The notes beneath the pieces are model-generated. The model saw only the letters and a program-made list of their open reading frames with translations, did not search any database and was not told where the DNA came from. This document shows, piece by piece, positions 1 through 8,852 of a stretch of DNA of 51,035 nucleotides; position 1 is the first letter of the stretch; the number at the start of each line of letters is the position of its first letter. The DNA comes from an uncultured Porphyromonadaceae bacterium (GTDB taxonomy: Bacteria; Bacteroidota; Bacteroidia; Bacteroidales; Muribaculaceae). The stretch is from NCBI GenBank assembly GCA_947175645.1, contig CAMWNP010000022.1, positions 1-51,035 on the forward strand. Reading direction: 5' to 3'. The position numbers and the translations under genes are program-made.

Positions 1-57
1 CTCTTTCCAAGAGATATGCAGTAGATTTCAGTAGAAATAGTATATAGCCAATCGGAG

Positions 58-1242
58 ATGAGTGAAGGAAGCAAAAAAAAGAATTATGTTCGTTGTCTGG
101 GAAAGACACTGGGCATAACTGCGCTCGCGTTCATTCTCTCATATCTGTTCATGGCACCCTTTTCCGTTTCCACCGCGGCATTCTTTTCTACTCCGGAGAA
201 GAATGATTTCACCATCACTGACTTCTATAATATCGTTGCAGATTCACGGGCAGTCAGCCATCTGGATGATCACGTGGTAGTGATAAACATAGACAACAGC
301 GACCGTCAGGAAATTGCCGACATACTTCAAATAGTTTCGCTTTGCGGACCTAAAGCCATAGGCCTTGATGTGATGTTTGACGACCGCCGAGATGGCGATG
401 AGGTTCTCCATGATGCGTTCCGTGCATGCCCCGGTCTTGTAATGCCTCTGTCAATGCGTCCTGAGAACGACCCCATGCTGTTCCATATCAACTCCTCATC
501 CTATTTTTATCCCGACGGTGAGGCCGACACCCTGAAACTGGGTGTTGAATATGCCGCAGCCAGCATGCCCTCCAAATATGAAGGAAGCATGGTGAGGGAA
601 ATGCAGACCTTCTTTCCAACAATAAGTGGAGATACCGTAATCTCTTTCCCGGCAGCACTCGTAAGACTGGCCGATGAGGAGGCGTACAACCGTCTGCGGG
701 CCCGTGGCAACCGGCTGGAATATGTAAATTTCCACTCGCGCAGGTTTGCCATTCTTGAACCCGAGTCACTGATGGAGAATGCCGACACCATTTCCGGGAG
801 AGTTGTTCTGATAGGTGCGATACATGAATTAGGAGACCTTCATCCCACCCCGGTGAACTCGGCGATGCCCGGTGTGCTGATACACGCCCACTCCATAGCC
901 ACCGTCATGGATGGAGCCTATATGGAACGCCTGCCTCAGTGGATGAATGTGATGATAGGTTTTCTGCTCTGTTTCATAGTGGTGTTCACCCATGTCACAT
1001 TCCGCAGCGGTGCTCTGGGACTGTTGCTCCGTCTGATTCAGTTAGGTTTGCTGTGGGTGACTGTGCAAGTAGGCTACTGGTTTTTCATATACCACAATCT
1101 GATTATCGACTTCTCCTATGCCCTGGTGATGCTTGCCTTCGGACTCTTTGCCTGCGACATCTGGAACGGAGTATACACCATAATCAAGAACCTTATTGAG
1201 AAATACCGACAAAAGAACGAGAAATCAAATACAACAATATAA
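58..1242 (+). CDS. CHASE2 domain membrane sensor protein
   Basis: The 394-residue protein has one membrane segment near residues 17-37, a large extracytoplasmic region (about 45-290) and three closely spaced membrane segments near 294-315, 319-345 and 348-372. This layout, with the early VVVINID strand, the GLDVMFDD stretch and the late PGVLIHAHSIATVMDG motif before the membrane, is that of CHASE2, an extracellular sensory domain. CHASE2 usually precedes a kinase, cyclase or phosphatase; here only about 20 basic residues follow the last helix, so no output domain is attached and signalling must go through partners. It is the first visible gene of a seven-gene exported caspase cluster, and the next ATG lies 8 nt after its stop. 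The true operon start may be left of the window. The ATG has GGAG 2 nt upstream, too close for a normal ribosome site. The CHASE2 call is strong; the ligand is unknown. Confidence 0.85.
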   Translation: MSEGSKKKNYVRCLGKTLGITALAFILSYLFMAPFSVSTAAFFSTPEKNDFTITDFYNIVADSRAVSHLDDHVVVINIDNSDRQEIADILQIVSLCGPKAIGLDVMFDDRRDGDEVLHDAFRACPGLVMPLSMRPENDPMLFHINSSSYFYPDGEADTLKLGVEYAAASMPSKYEGSMVREMQTFFPTISGDTVISFPAALVRLADEEAYNRLRARGNRLEYVNFHSRRFAILEPESLMENADTISGRVVLIGAIHELGDLHPTPVNSAMPGVLIHAHSIATVMDGAYMERLPQWMNVMIGFLLCFIVVFTHVTFRSGALGLLLRLIQLGLLWVTVQVGYWFFIYHNLIIDFSYALVMLAFGLFACDIWNGVYTIIKNLIEKYRQKNEKSNTTI

Positions 1243-1250
1243 CATTGAAA

Positions 1251-2093
1251 ATGAACAGAATAATAGTTTTACTCATAGCCCTTTCGCTCACCGCCATTTC
1301 GGCACTTGCCAACTATACGCTATACAGTTTCAGCGGCAACATCACCATCAGACAGGCCGGGAAAAATGTCACACCGGAAAAAGGGATGAAGGTAGGTGCG
1401 GCTGACGAAATAGTCATTGGCCCAGGGGCTACAGTGGAAATATTCAACGCCACCACCAAGGAGATATTCAAGTCCACCGGTGAGGGTAAAACCACACCCA
1501 TGGGGATCATGCTTGATGCCCGCAAACAGTCAGGCAACACGTTCGGTGCCATCAACGACCGATGGACCATGAGCAAAAGCGGAACCCCGAACAACAACCG
1601 CCTCTACACCGAGGGACTGGTTAAACGATCAATGCACATCTATGACCCCGCCGCTGAAAACAAGGAAGTAGCACCTCACGAACTCGCCCTGCACATATAT
1701 AATATCATGAGCAATCCTTCCGGACTGGAAGCGGCCGAATATCCCACAGAGATGACGTCGGCCCACCTTGACGGAAACGGAATGAACTTCCGTGTGGCCA
1801 ACACGCTTGCATTCCCCATTTACATGAACGTGATAAAATATCAGGAAACAGGCGCCGGATCAATTGAACTCTCGGAACTGGGTCAACCCATCAGCAGTTA
1901 CGTGATTCTTCCCGGACAATCCATAACCCGCGAACAACTCACAGGTTTAAATCCGGCTGAAAGTCATATTCTCATACTCACATTCTGCCGTTTCGACATA
2001 GACAGTCTTATTGAGGAAACAAACAAACTCCTCAAAGAACCGGTCAACGAAAGCCCTGACGTAGAACTCCCGGTTTACCTCAAACGTCTTTGA
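1251..2093 (+). CDS. exported FecR-like / DUF4384-like protein
   Basis: The start is taken at ATG 1251, not the in-frame TTG at 1245, because it gives a clean signal peptide (residues 1-20, cut after ALA). Residues about 21-90 read like a FecR-type domain: a strand with SFSGNITIRQAG, then KGMKVGAADEIVIGPGATVEI. Such domains are common outside iron signalling and occur near CHASE2 proteins in other bacteria. The C-terminal half (about 175-250) has a strand-rich stretch with PIYMNVIKY and a later LPGQSIT that resembles DUF4384, a domain also seen two genes downstream next to the caspase. There is no catalytic motif. It probably acts as an envelope partner of the CHASE2 protein. The FecR resemblance is by eye and moderate; the export call is strong. 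Confidence 0.7.
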   Translation: MNRIIVLLIALSLTAISALANYTLYSFSGNITIRQAGKNVTPEKGMKVGAADEIVIGPGATVEIFNATTKEIFKSTGEGKTTPMGIMLDARKQSGNTFGAINDRWTMSKSGTPNNNRLYTEGLVKRSMHIYDPAAENKEVAPHELALHIYNIMSNPSGLEAAEYPTEMTSAHLDGNGMNFRVANTLAFPIYMNVIKYQETGAGSIELSELGQPISSYVILPGQSITREQLTGLNPAESHILILTFCRFDIDSLIEETNKLLKEPVNESPDVELPVYLKRL

Positions 2094-2129
2094 TAATTAA
2101 TTAAAATCAAATAAAATATAAAACCAATC

Positions 2130-4214
2130 ATGTTATCCTTCCATCACATCTTGCGCGGAACAGGCACCATGCTGACCATAGCGCTGTTTGCAATAGCGGC
2201 TAATGGCCAGGGGAACCAATCACGCAACGACTATGACTTCAAGTTCAAGAAGTCGCCTGAACATATCACACGCTTCCAGAACACCCTTTATGCCGGTCAG
2301 GAGAAAAAGGTCATGACAATCTCAGGAAAAGAGATAGCCGAACTCCCCCAGCCCCTCACCGGATTGGAGATCAGCCCCGCCGGAATCAACTTCCTTGCCC
2401 TCACCAACGGTAAGAAGCCCGCTGCGGTATATCTCTACAACACCCGACTTGTTGATGACCAGATCAAGAAGTTCAGCAACAAGAAGTATGGTGTACCCAG
2501 TGGCGTAGGCTACACATCCGATGCCAAATGGCTGCTTGTGGCAACTGATAAAGGTATTCTTCAGATTGACCCCAAGACCTTTGAGGTTGTAAAAACCATA
2601 CCTGCCGAATTCCAGCCTTCAACACTCCTGATGAGTACTGACGGTTATTATCTTGCCGCAACTGACGGTCACACGGTAACCGTATATAATTTCGAGGAAA
2701 GCAAACCCCGAAAAACATGGAAACTTGATGAAAACGTCACTGAAATCCGTTTCTCTCCTGACAATTCACAGTTTGCAGTGCTAACTGACGACGGACTTCT
2801 CAGCATCTACGACACCCGCAACTTCAGCCTCAAACAGGATGTGGACGAACTGGGCGAAGCGATTGACTTCGACTATAATTTCGACGGCAAATATGTTGCT
2901 GTGGCCACATCACCCTCAACCGTAGAGGTCATAAATCTTCTGCGCCCCACAGAGCGTGAGACCGTAAAGGCAGACACCACCGGAATCACACGCCTGTACT
3001 TTGTTCCTGACTCACGCATGAACACCCTGCTGGCCTACAACCAGGCAACCGGTATTCACGCGAAACGTATGCACGGTCTGGAACCTTACTACGGCAAACT
3101 GATGAACGATGAAGTTGCTTCATTGATGAACGAATGGATGAAGATGCGCCCCGGTGAAACCATGGATGAGTACAAACGCCGTGTCAATGACGAGTCCCGC
3201 GCCAATCAGCAGCGTCTGTTTGAAGATGAGATATCAACCCGATTCGCAAACAACCTCATATCAATGGCCGAAGTTACTCTGGGTAAATATGACCGTGCGA
3301 GCCAGATGCTTGAAGTGGACTTCAACAACATGCCCTCGATCTTCCTTCCCGTACCCGAGGCTGATGTGACCTCATTCAATTCTCCCGGTGAACTGGAGTT
3401 CTATGACACCCAGTACGGTCTGCTCCCCGATGACTCGTTTGAACTGATCTATGCCAAGGTACGCCACAGCGGCACCGGCAAATCCTATACCTATGACAAT
3501 CTTGCCCGTAAAACACTGAGTTTCATGGAAGGTGATGACAATGTCGTGTCAATAGCCGTAATCCAGCAACAGCAGATGGAGGAGATGAAACTTCAGGAAC
3601 TCCGCGAGCGGATCATTGCCGAGGCGAAAAAAGCAAACGTCATTTCCGATCATACCCACATCACAGTTGACTCACGTGTAGAACCCTCCTACGATGCCAA
3701 CGGTAAGAAAATCCTGAACTACATAGTATCATTCACTTATGAAGTTGAACCCGAATTCTCCGCAAAAGAAGACTTCGGACCCGGCAAATACCACATCGAT
3801 GAATCAGGTGCTGCAAGTTCAATGCTCCGCATTGTCAAGGAAGCGTTCGAGGGAGACATGGCCAAGTATGTTGCATCAGGCAAGAAACTCAATGTCAAGA
3901 TTTCCGGAACAGCCGACGCATCTCCCATCATAAGCAATATACCCTACGACGGTGTCTACGGAGACTTCGAGGATGAGGTGGTCTATAAGAACAACGCTCT
4001 CTCAACCGTATCAGTCAAGACCAAGGAACGCATTAAAGAAAATGAGCAATTAGCATTCCTGCGCGCCTTCGGAGTAAAGGATTTCCTTGACAAGAACGTT
4101 GACGGACTTAAGGATATGACAACCGACTACCGGTATCTTATCAACGTAGCCGAAGGAAAGGGTGCGGAATTCCGCCGTATCACCGCTGACTTCACCTTCG
4201 TTGACGTATTCTGA
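2130..4214 (+). CDS. exported beta-propeller (WD40/YVTN-like) protein with module shared with the caspase
   Basis: This 694-residue exported protein has a signal peptide ending near residue 26; an internal ATG at residue 14 could be the true start. Residues about 45-310 form repeated four-strand blades (for example VTEIRFSPDNSQFAVLTDDG), typical of WD40/YVTN propellers used as protein-binding platforms. Residues about 333-455 contain a module (W..., then E-T-MDEYKRRV, LGKYD, and finally SYTYD) that recurs in the next gene, the caspase, near residues 451-576. The C-terminus (about 560-694) has ISGTAD, a NNALS stretch and an RAFGVKDFL helix that vaguely recall OmpA-type peptidoglycan-binding domains; that is only an inference. 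It lies between the FecR-like gene and the caspase and is probably a scaffold for the protease. Confidence 0.75.
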   Translation: MLSFHHILRGTGTMLTIALFAIAANGQGNQSRNDYDFKFKKSPEHITRFQNTLYAGQEKKVMTISGKEIAELPQPLTGLEISPAGINFLALTNGKKPAAVYLYNTRLVDDQIKKFSNKKYGVPSGVGYTSDAKWLLVATDKGILQIDPKTFEVVKTIPAEFQPSTLLMSTDGYYLAATDGHTVTVYNFEESKPRKTWKLDENVTEIRFSPDNSQFAVLTDDGLLSIYDTRNFSLKQDVDELGEAIDFDYNFDGKYVAVATSPSTVEVINLLRPTERETVKADTTGITRLYFVPDSRMNTLLAYNQATGIHAKRMHGLEPYYGKLMNDEVASLMNEWMKMRPGETMDEYKRRVNDESRANQQRLFEDEISTRFANNLISMAEVTLGKYDRASQMLEVDFNNMPSIFLPVPEADVTSFNSPGELEFYDTQYGLLPDDSFELIYAKVRHSGTGKSYTYDNLARKTLSFMEGDDNVVSIAVIQQQQMEEMKLQELRERIIAEAKKANVISDHTHITVDSRVEPSYDANGKKILNYIVSFTYEVEPEFSAKEDFGPGKYHIDESGAASSMLRIVKEAFEGDMAKYVASGKKLNVKISGTADASPIISNIPYDGVYGDFEDEVVYKNNALSTVSVKTKERIKENEQLAFLRAFGVKDFLDKNVDGLKDMTTDYRYLINVAEGKGAEFRRITADFTFVDVF

Positions 4215-4290
4215 ATCCTTAATACCTGAAAATCAGGCTCTTACAAGCCCATAAAGACAAAATTCTCTCCCTGCCACTATCCGAGGATAT

Positions 4291-4333
4291 TCCGATGTGT
4301 GTGAGGCTTAACAAGTCTTTCGCACACATCGGA
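4291..4333. other. intercistronic hairpin
   Basis: TCCGATGTGTG (4291-4301) is the reverse complement of CACACATCGGA (4323-4333), with a loop of about 21 nt. It lies in the 218-nt gap between the propeller gene and the caspase gene. No U-tract follows, so it is not a standard intrinsic terminator. It may act in mRNA processing or stability and set the ratio of caspase to scaffold. Confidence 0.6.
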
Positions 4334-4432
4334 AAGGCCTCCGGCGGAGGAAGATGCAATCAAAACATATTCATTTTAAAACCGAACCATTTTAACTTAA
4401 GATTCATTTCTGAAGTATTCTGAACTAAACCG

Positions 4433-7087
4433 ATGAAAAGGACACATCTACTTGTTTTTTCATTTTTGTTTCTTAGTGCAGCCGTATGTTTCGCCACACG
4501 GCTCAATCCGGTTGACAAGTCTGTATCCAGGAGCGGTAATCCATCAGTTTCCGACATAGAACTTGAGTCGGATTCTGTTCTGATGGACTCCCTGTGCCTC
4601 GACTCCATCCGCCAGGCCCAACGGATCGAGAGTTTTCTCATACCGGCGGAAAACAGTTACAAACGTCTGCGTTCAATGCGCTTCGACGGGTTTGATGAAA
4701 AGGACTATTATCCCGCTCTTATAGAATGTTACGATGCAAACGTCACATTCCTCGACTCCCTTCCCGCGCATCCCCATGCTGAAGCGAGCAAAGGGGTTAT
4801 TCTTGACATCTACAAGGATTTGCTGGACGGTGCATATTACTTCTCAGAGCAGGGAAACAAAAAAGAAATGACCCGTTTGGCACGTGCCTATCTCGATGTG
4901 GAGGATATCCCCGCGATGGCCGGAGAAGAGATCCGTTACGAACAGCGTGCCCTTCCCACAATAGCCTATATCGCTGCTTCAGGAGCATATAACTCACAGC
5001 AGTTCGAAGATGCAATAAGATACTTCGACAAATATCTCGCCACCCCTGATCAGAATCAGCGGGAAAGCGTCTACACATATCTGGGACAGGCATGCCTTTA
5101 CGCCAAAGATTATGACCATGCAGTCACCTCAATGGCTGAAGGAGCCGTGCTGTATCCCACAAATTACAATCTGCTCACACTGGGTCTGCAGGCTTGCATT
5201 GACGGTGGTCACGGGGAAAACATCCCGTTCTTCCTTGACAAAGCACTGCTTTTGCGTCCCAATGATGAGCAACTGCTCAACATCCAGGGTCAGATGTACG
5301 AGGACCGTCAGGAATATCGTGCCGCACTGGATGTGTATCACCGCCTTGACGAAATAAAGCCCAATAACCTGAGCATAATCAAACACCTGGCCTTGTGTTA
5401 CTACAATCTCGGCGTGCACCACTATAACTGTGCTATCCTGAGTGAGGATGAAAAAGAGGCCAAACGTCACCGCCGGCAGTGCAACGCCTATTTCACCGAG
5501 GCATCGCAGAAACTGGAGGAAGTGCTCGCAAACGACCCTCTGTCAATAAAATATCTGAAAGCGCTGGCCGTGACCTACGGATGCTGTGACGAGAAAGAAA
5601 AATTTGAATCGGTCACCACCCGCCTGCGTGCCTTGGGTCAGCAACCCGGCAAGTCGGCCATGCCGTCAATGATAGCCTTCAAGGAGGATGACACGGCCAA
5701 CTTTACTTCCGGAGGTAATAACAACGTGGCAGTCAATCAGATACCGACATATTCAGAGTTCGGAAAAACCTTCATCACCGATGGACTGGCAAACTGGGCA
5801 ACCCGCGGCAAATTTGAAAAGATGGATGAATACACCGCGCGCGTAAGCGAGAAGAACGTGCAGGCTGAATACGTAAGGCTCTGCAAGGAAGCCGAAAAAG
5901 CATACCTTGACCAGTATGGAAGCAAACTTCGCATAAACGACCTCAAGTTAGGGGCATACGATCCTGACAACGAAACCTACATCATTCACTCAGATTACGG
6001 CGACATGACTCTGAATGTGCCTATGAAGAACAATGAGGCTGAACTGTTCGGGGCATCGTGGAACAAAATTAAACTGCGCGCGCCCAAATTCTACATCCAT
6101 GACGATAAGCCCGCAATCTCCTCTCTCACGTTCCAGACCAATGGCGGACGCTCATACACTTATGATGCGGCGGATGCTGCCACCTATGCCTACACCGATG
6201 TGATAATTGACTTCAACTCAATCATTAACAGCGGAGTGGCTGCTGCAGGCAAGACCGTTGCCGAACGTCCCGCAGCCAACGGAGGGTCAACCGTAATCAC
6301 CCGTCAGTCAGATGTTGACAAGAACATTCCGGTTGTGAAGCGTCAGAACGACAACACCATTGTCCTTATCTTTGCCAACGAGAACTATCAGAATGTGTCA
6401 AAGGTTGCCTCCGCGCTTCATGATGGCGATATCTTTGAGGAATACTGCCAGAAAACGCTGGGTATTCCGGCTCACCGCATAAAATATTTCAAGGATGCCA
6501 CTTTCGTTAACGTGCTTGAAGGACTCGCTTTCCTGAAAAACGCCGTCAAATCACAGAATGGCGATGTAAACGTCATTGTGTACTATGCCGGTCACGGAAT
6601 GCCTGACGAAGCCACCAAGGATGCGTTCCTGCTCCCTGTCGACGGCAACGCCACCATCTCAGAAACCTGCTTCTCGCTCAACCGCCTCTATGACGAACTT
6701 AACGCCATGAACGCCAACTCCACAGTTGTGTTCCTTGACGCATGTTTCAGCGGAGCGCAGCGAGGCGATGGCATGCTTGTTGGAGCGCGAGGAATAGCGA
6801 TCAAGCCCAAAGCCGCTTCTCCAAAAGGAAACATGTTTGTTCTGTCAGCAGCGTCAGGTCAGGAAACAGCCATGCCTTACACTGAAAAGAATCATGGAAT
6901 GTTCACATATTATCTGCTTAAGAAACTTCAGGAGAGCAAAGGTAATGCAACACTGAAGGAAATCAGTGATTATGTGATCAGGAATGTCAGCGAACAGTCA
7001 AATGTAATAAATAAAAAACCGCAGAACCCGCAGGTTTCACTCTCCGGCAACATGGGTGAAATGTGGAAAACACGGGGTCTACGCTAA
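4433..7087 (+). CDS. exported TPR-caspase family (C14) protease
   Basis: The 884-residue protein begins with a signal peptide (about 1-22, cut after CFA). Residues about 140-400 are TPR-like helical repeats (for example YTYLGQACLYAKDYDHAV). Residues about 451-576 carry the module shared with the upstream propeller protein (KMDEYTARV, LGAYD, GRSYTYD). Residues about 640-870 are a caspase/metacaspase p20-like domain: His721 in YYAGHG and Cys771 in DACFSG form the expected dyad, followed by SAASGQETAMPY and HGMFTYYLL, both family hallmarks. Caspase-like proteases cut after Arg, Lys or Asp; substrate preference cannot be read here. Unlike most bacterial defence caspases it is predicted to be secreted, so it should act in the periplasm or at the surface. 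The next reading frame starts 11 nt after its stop. Confidence 0.9.
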   Translation: MKRTHLLVFSFLFLSAAVCFATRLNPVDKSVSRSGNPSVSDIELESDSVLMDSLCLDSIRQAQRIESFLIPAENSYKRLRSMRFDGFDEKDYYPALIECYDANVTFLDSLPAHPHAEASKGVILDIYKDLLDGAYYFSEQGNKKEMTRLARAYLDVEDIPAMAGEEIRYEQRALPTIAYIAASGAYNSQQFEDAIRYFDKYLATPDQNQRESVYTYLGQACLYAKDYDHAVTSMAEGAVLYPTNYNLLTLGLQACIDGGHGENIPFFLDKALLLRPNDEQLLNIQGQMYEDRQEYRAALDVYHRLDEIKPNNLSIIKHLALCYYNLGVHHYNCAILSEDEKEAKRHRRQCNAYFTEASQKLEEVLANDPLSIKYLKALAVTYGCCDEKEKFESVTTRLRALGQQPGKSAMPSMIAFKEDDTANFTSGGNNNVAVNQIPTYSEFGKTFITDGLANWATRGKFEKMDEYTARVSEKNVQAEYVRLCKEAEKAYLDQYGSKLRINDLKLGAYDPDNETYIIHSDYGDMTLNVPMKNNEAELFGASWNKIKLRAPKFYIHDDKPAISSLTFQTNGGRSYTYDAADAATYAYTDVIIDFNSIINSGVAAAGKTVAERPAANGGSTVITRQSDVDKNIPVVKRQNDNTIVLIFANENYQNVSKVASALHDGDIFEEYCQKTLGIPAHRIKYFKDATFVNVLEGLAFLKNAVKSQNGDVNVIVYYAGHGMPDEATKDAFLLPVDGNATISETCFSLNRLYDELNAMNANSTVVFLDACFSGAQRGDGMLVGARGIAIKPKAASPKGNMFVLSAASGQETAMPYTEKNHGMFTYYLLKKLQESKGNATLKEISDYVIRNVSEQSNVINKKPQNPQVSLSGNMGEMWKTRGLR

Positions 7088-7098
7088 AGAACTCACCG

Positions 7099-7977
7099 AT
7101 GAACACGCTCCGCACTTACATAACATTGATTCTGCTGTTACTGCTCTCTCCGGCACCTCTGTCGGCTCAGGGTGTGGTAACGGTAAAAGGTGAAAGCACA
7201 TTCTACGGCGAGAGTTCCCACTCACTGGCCGACTGCAAACGTTTTGCCCTTGAACAGGCACGCATTGCGGCTCTTGCCAAGGAGTTCGGCACAACGGTAT
7301 CGCAGGACATTTATCAGCGTGACGTTCAGTCAGGTGCAGGTGAAAGCAACTATTTCTCCATGCTTAACCTGACGGAAGTCAACGGTGAATGGCTCTCTGA
7401 CGAGGGTGAACCGCAATACACCATAGGTCATGACTCCAATCACAATTACATTGTGACATGTGTGGTCCGCGGTAAGGCACGCAAACTGACCAATGAGGCG
7501 GTGCAGTTCGACGCTGCCGTATTGCGGAATGGCAACGAACGCAGATTTGCCGATACACGTTTCCGCAGCGGTGATGAAATGAAACTGTTCTTCCGTGCTC
7601 CACTGAGCGGATATCTGACAGTATATCTGATTGATGACCAGAGAAATGTGTACTCAATCCTCCCCTACACTAACGGCACGGACGGCATAATCCATGTGGC
7701 TCGTGACAAAGACTACGTGTTTTTTGATACCGCCAAAGGCGACCCGCAATATGGCGAGCCTGACGAACTGGTGATGACCGTTGACGGCGATGTGGAAAGG
7801 AATCAGGTTTATGTGCTGTTCTCTCCTAACAACTTCAACCGGGCGCTTGACAACAACAACGGTGCAGGTCTGCCCCGCTCTCTATCCTACGAAGATTTCA
7901 CCCGCTGGCTAAACACCGCACGTAAACGTGACCCAAAGATGGGCATGAAGGTGATGCATCTGGAAATAACAAAATAG
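7099..7977 (+). CDS. exported LPP20-like / DUF4384 domain protein
   Basis: The start is ATG 7099, which puts a signal peptide (MNTLRTYITL..., cut near LSA) at the N-terminus; an earlier in-frame ATG at 7063 would overlap the caspase gene and add non-signal residues. The first half (about 30-140) has an Ala-rich helix (RFALEQARIAALAKEFG) and a final VRGKARKL strand, like LPP20-type lipoproteins. The second half (about 145-270) matches DUF4384: RSGDEMKLFFRAPLSGYL, VYLIDDQRNVYSILPY and a later VYVLFSPNNF. DUF4384 proteins often accompany exported caspases and Ser/Thr kinases. There is no enzyme motif. It is probably an accessory of the caspase, in the same operon (11 nt after it). Confidence 0.8.
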   Translation: MNTLRTYITLILLLLLSPAPLSAQGVVTVKGESTFYGESSHSLADCKRFALEQARIAALAKEFGTTVSQDIYQRDVQSGAGESNYFSMLNLTEVNGEWLSDEGEPQYTIGHDSNHNYIVTCVVRGKARKLTNEAVQFDAAVLRNGNERRFADTRFRSGDEMKLFFRAPLSGYLTVYLIDDQRNVYSILPYTNGTDGIIHVARDKDYVFFDTAKGDPQYGEPDELVMTVDGDVERNQVYVLFSPNNFNRALDNNNGAGLPRSLSYEDFTRWLNTARKRDPKMGMKVMHLEITK

Positions 7978-8012
7978 AAACCTTTTTTATTAACCATAAC
8001 AATCACAAGAGA

Positions 8013-8648
8013 ATGAAAAAAGTAATCGCTCTGCTGCTCGCACTTTGTGTGATGCTACCGGCAGCCATCGCGGCCGACAACAACAAAGCCCTTCAGAAAG
8101 CCCGTAATAAGGAACGCAAGGAGGTGATGAAACGCTACAAGAAAGAGGGATGGAAACTCTTCGGCAGTTCACGCAGCCTTGAAGTAGTTCTGCTCTCACA
8201 CTGGGCCAAACTTGACAAAGAAGGTGAGGACACCCGTGAAGTGATGGGAGTTTCAACCCGCAGCAAATCAAAGAATGTTGGTCTGCAGATGTCAATCAAC
8301 AACGCATGTCTTACCTACGCACAGCAGGCAGGCTCACAACTCAAGGGTAGAGTAATCTCCGACCTTGCAGGTGACGGCATTGACACTGATGCTGAATTCG
8401 AGCACTTCTATGCTGCCTACGAACGTCTTGTAGAAAAGGAAATCAAGGGTGAGATGGAGCAAAGTTACTCCATAATCCGTGATAATCCTGACGGAACTTA
8501 CGAAATAGAAACTTACTTCACCGTCAGCGAAAACGCAGCAACCAAGGCTCGTCTGCGCGCACTGGAAAACGCTCTCAAGGAGAGTGAAGCCGCTCAGAAA
8601 TATGCCGACAAGGTTTCGCAGTTCGTACGCGAAGGATTCAATAACTGA
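8013..8648 (+). CDS. small exported LPP20-like protein
   Basis: This 211-residue protein has a clear signal peptide cut after AIA (residue 20). The mature part is highly charged and mostly helical: a basic segment (RNKERKEVMKRYKKEGWKLFG), an Ala-rich helix with ACLTYAQQAGSQLKGRV, then ERLVEKEIKGE and a strand with TYEIETYFTV, ending in a helix. The order helix, strand, helix resembles the LPP20-like half of the preceding protein, suggesting two related partners. There is no catalytic motif. It follows its neighbour by 35 nt in the same orientation and is followed by a long hairpin, so it may close the first transcript segment. The function is unknown. Confidence 0.75.
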   Translation: MKKVIALLLALCVMLPAAIAADNNKALQKARNKERKEVMKRYKKEGWKLFGSSRSLEVVLLSHWAKLDKEGEDTREVMGVSTRSKSKNVGLQMSINNACLTYAQQAGSQLKGRVISDLAGDGIDTDAEFEHFYAAYERLVEKEIKGEMEQSYSIIRDNPDGTYEIETYFTVSENAATKARLRALENALKESEAAQKYADKVSQFVREGFNN

Positions 8649-8672
8649 TACTTACAGTTTCCGTAGCGTATT

Positions 8673-8730
8673 GTCATAAGTGCCTCAGCGGCGTTGCATC
8701 AGGAAGCACGTCGCTCCGGCACTGCATGAC
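8673..8730. other. intercistronic long hairpin
   Basis: GTCAT, AGTGCC and AGCG (8673-8690) pair with CGCT, GGCACT and ATGAC (8712-8730), broken only by small internal loops. It lies in the 204-nt gap between the small LPP20-like gene and the transglutaminase gene. There is no following U-run, so it is more likely an mRNA processing or stability element than a strong terminator. Confidence 0.6.
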
Positions 8731-8852
8731 AAACCCTGAGAGAGTATCCAGGAATCTGTGTTTTGGCACACCCTCCCACAAATCCATTTCAAAATGCGAT
8801 ATGAGGACTGTCTCCCTCTGTTCGCTCCCAATTCATTCAATCCAATCCCCGC

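Noticed and set aside
488-791. Three overlapping minus-strand frames inside the CHASE2 gene
   Set aside because: They are antisense shadows of a well-supported gene, without their own promoter or protein-like sequence.
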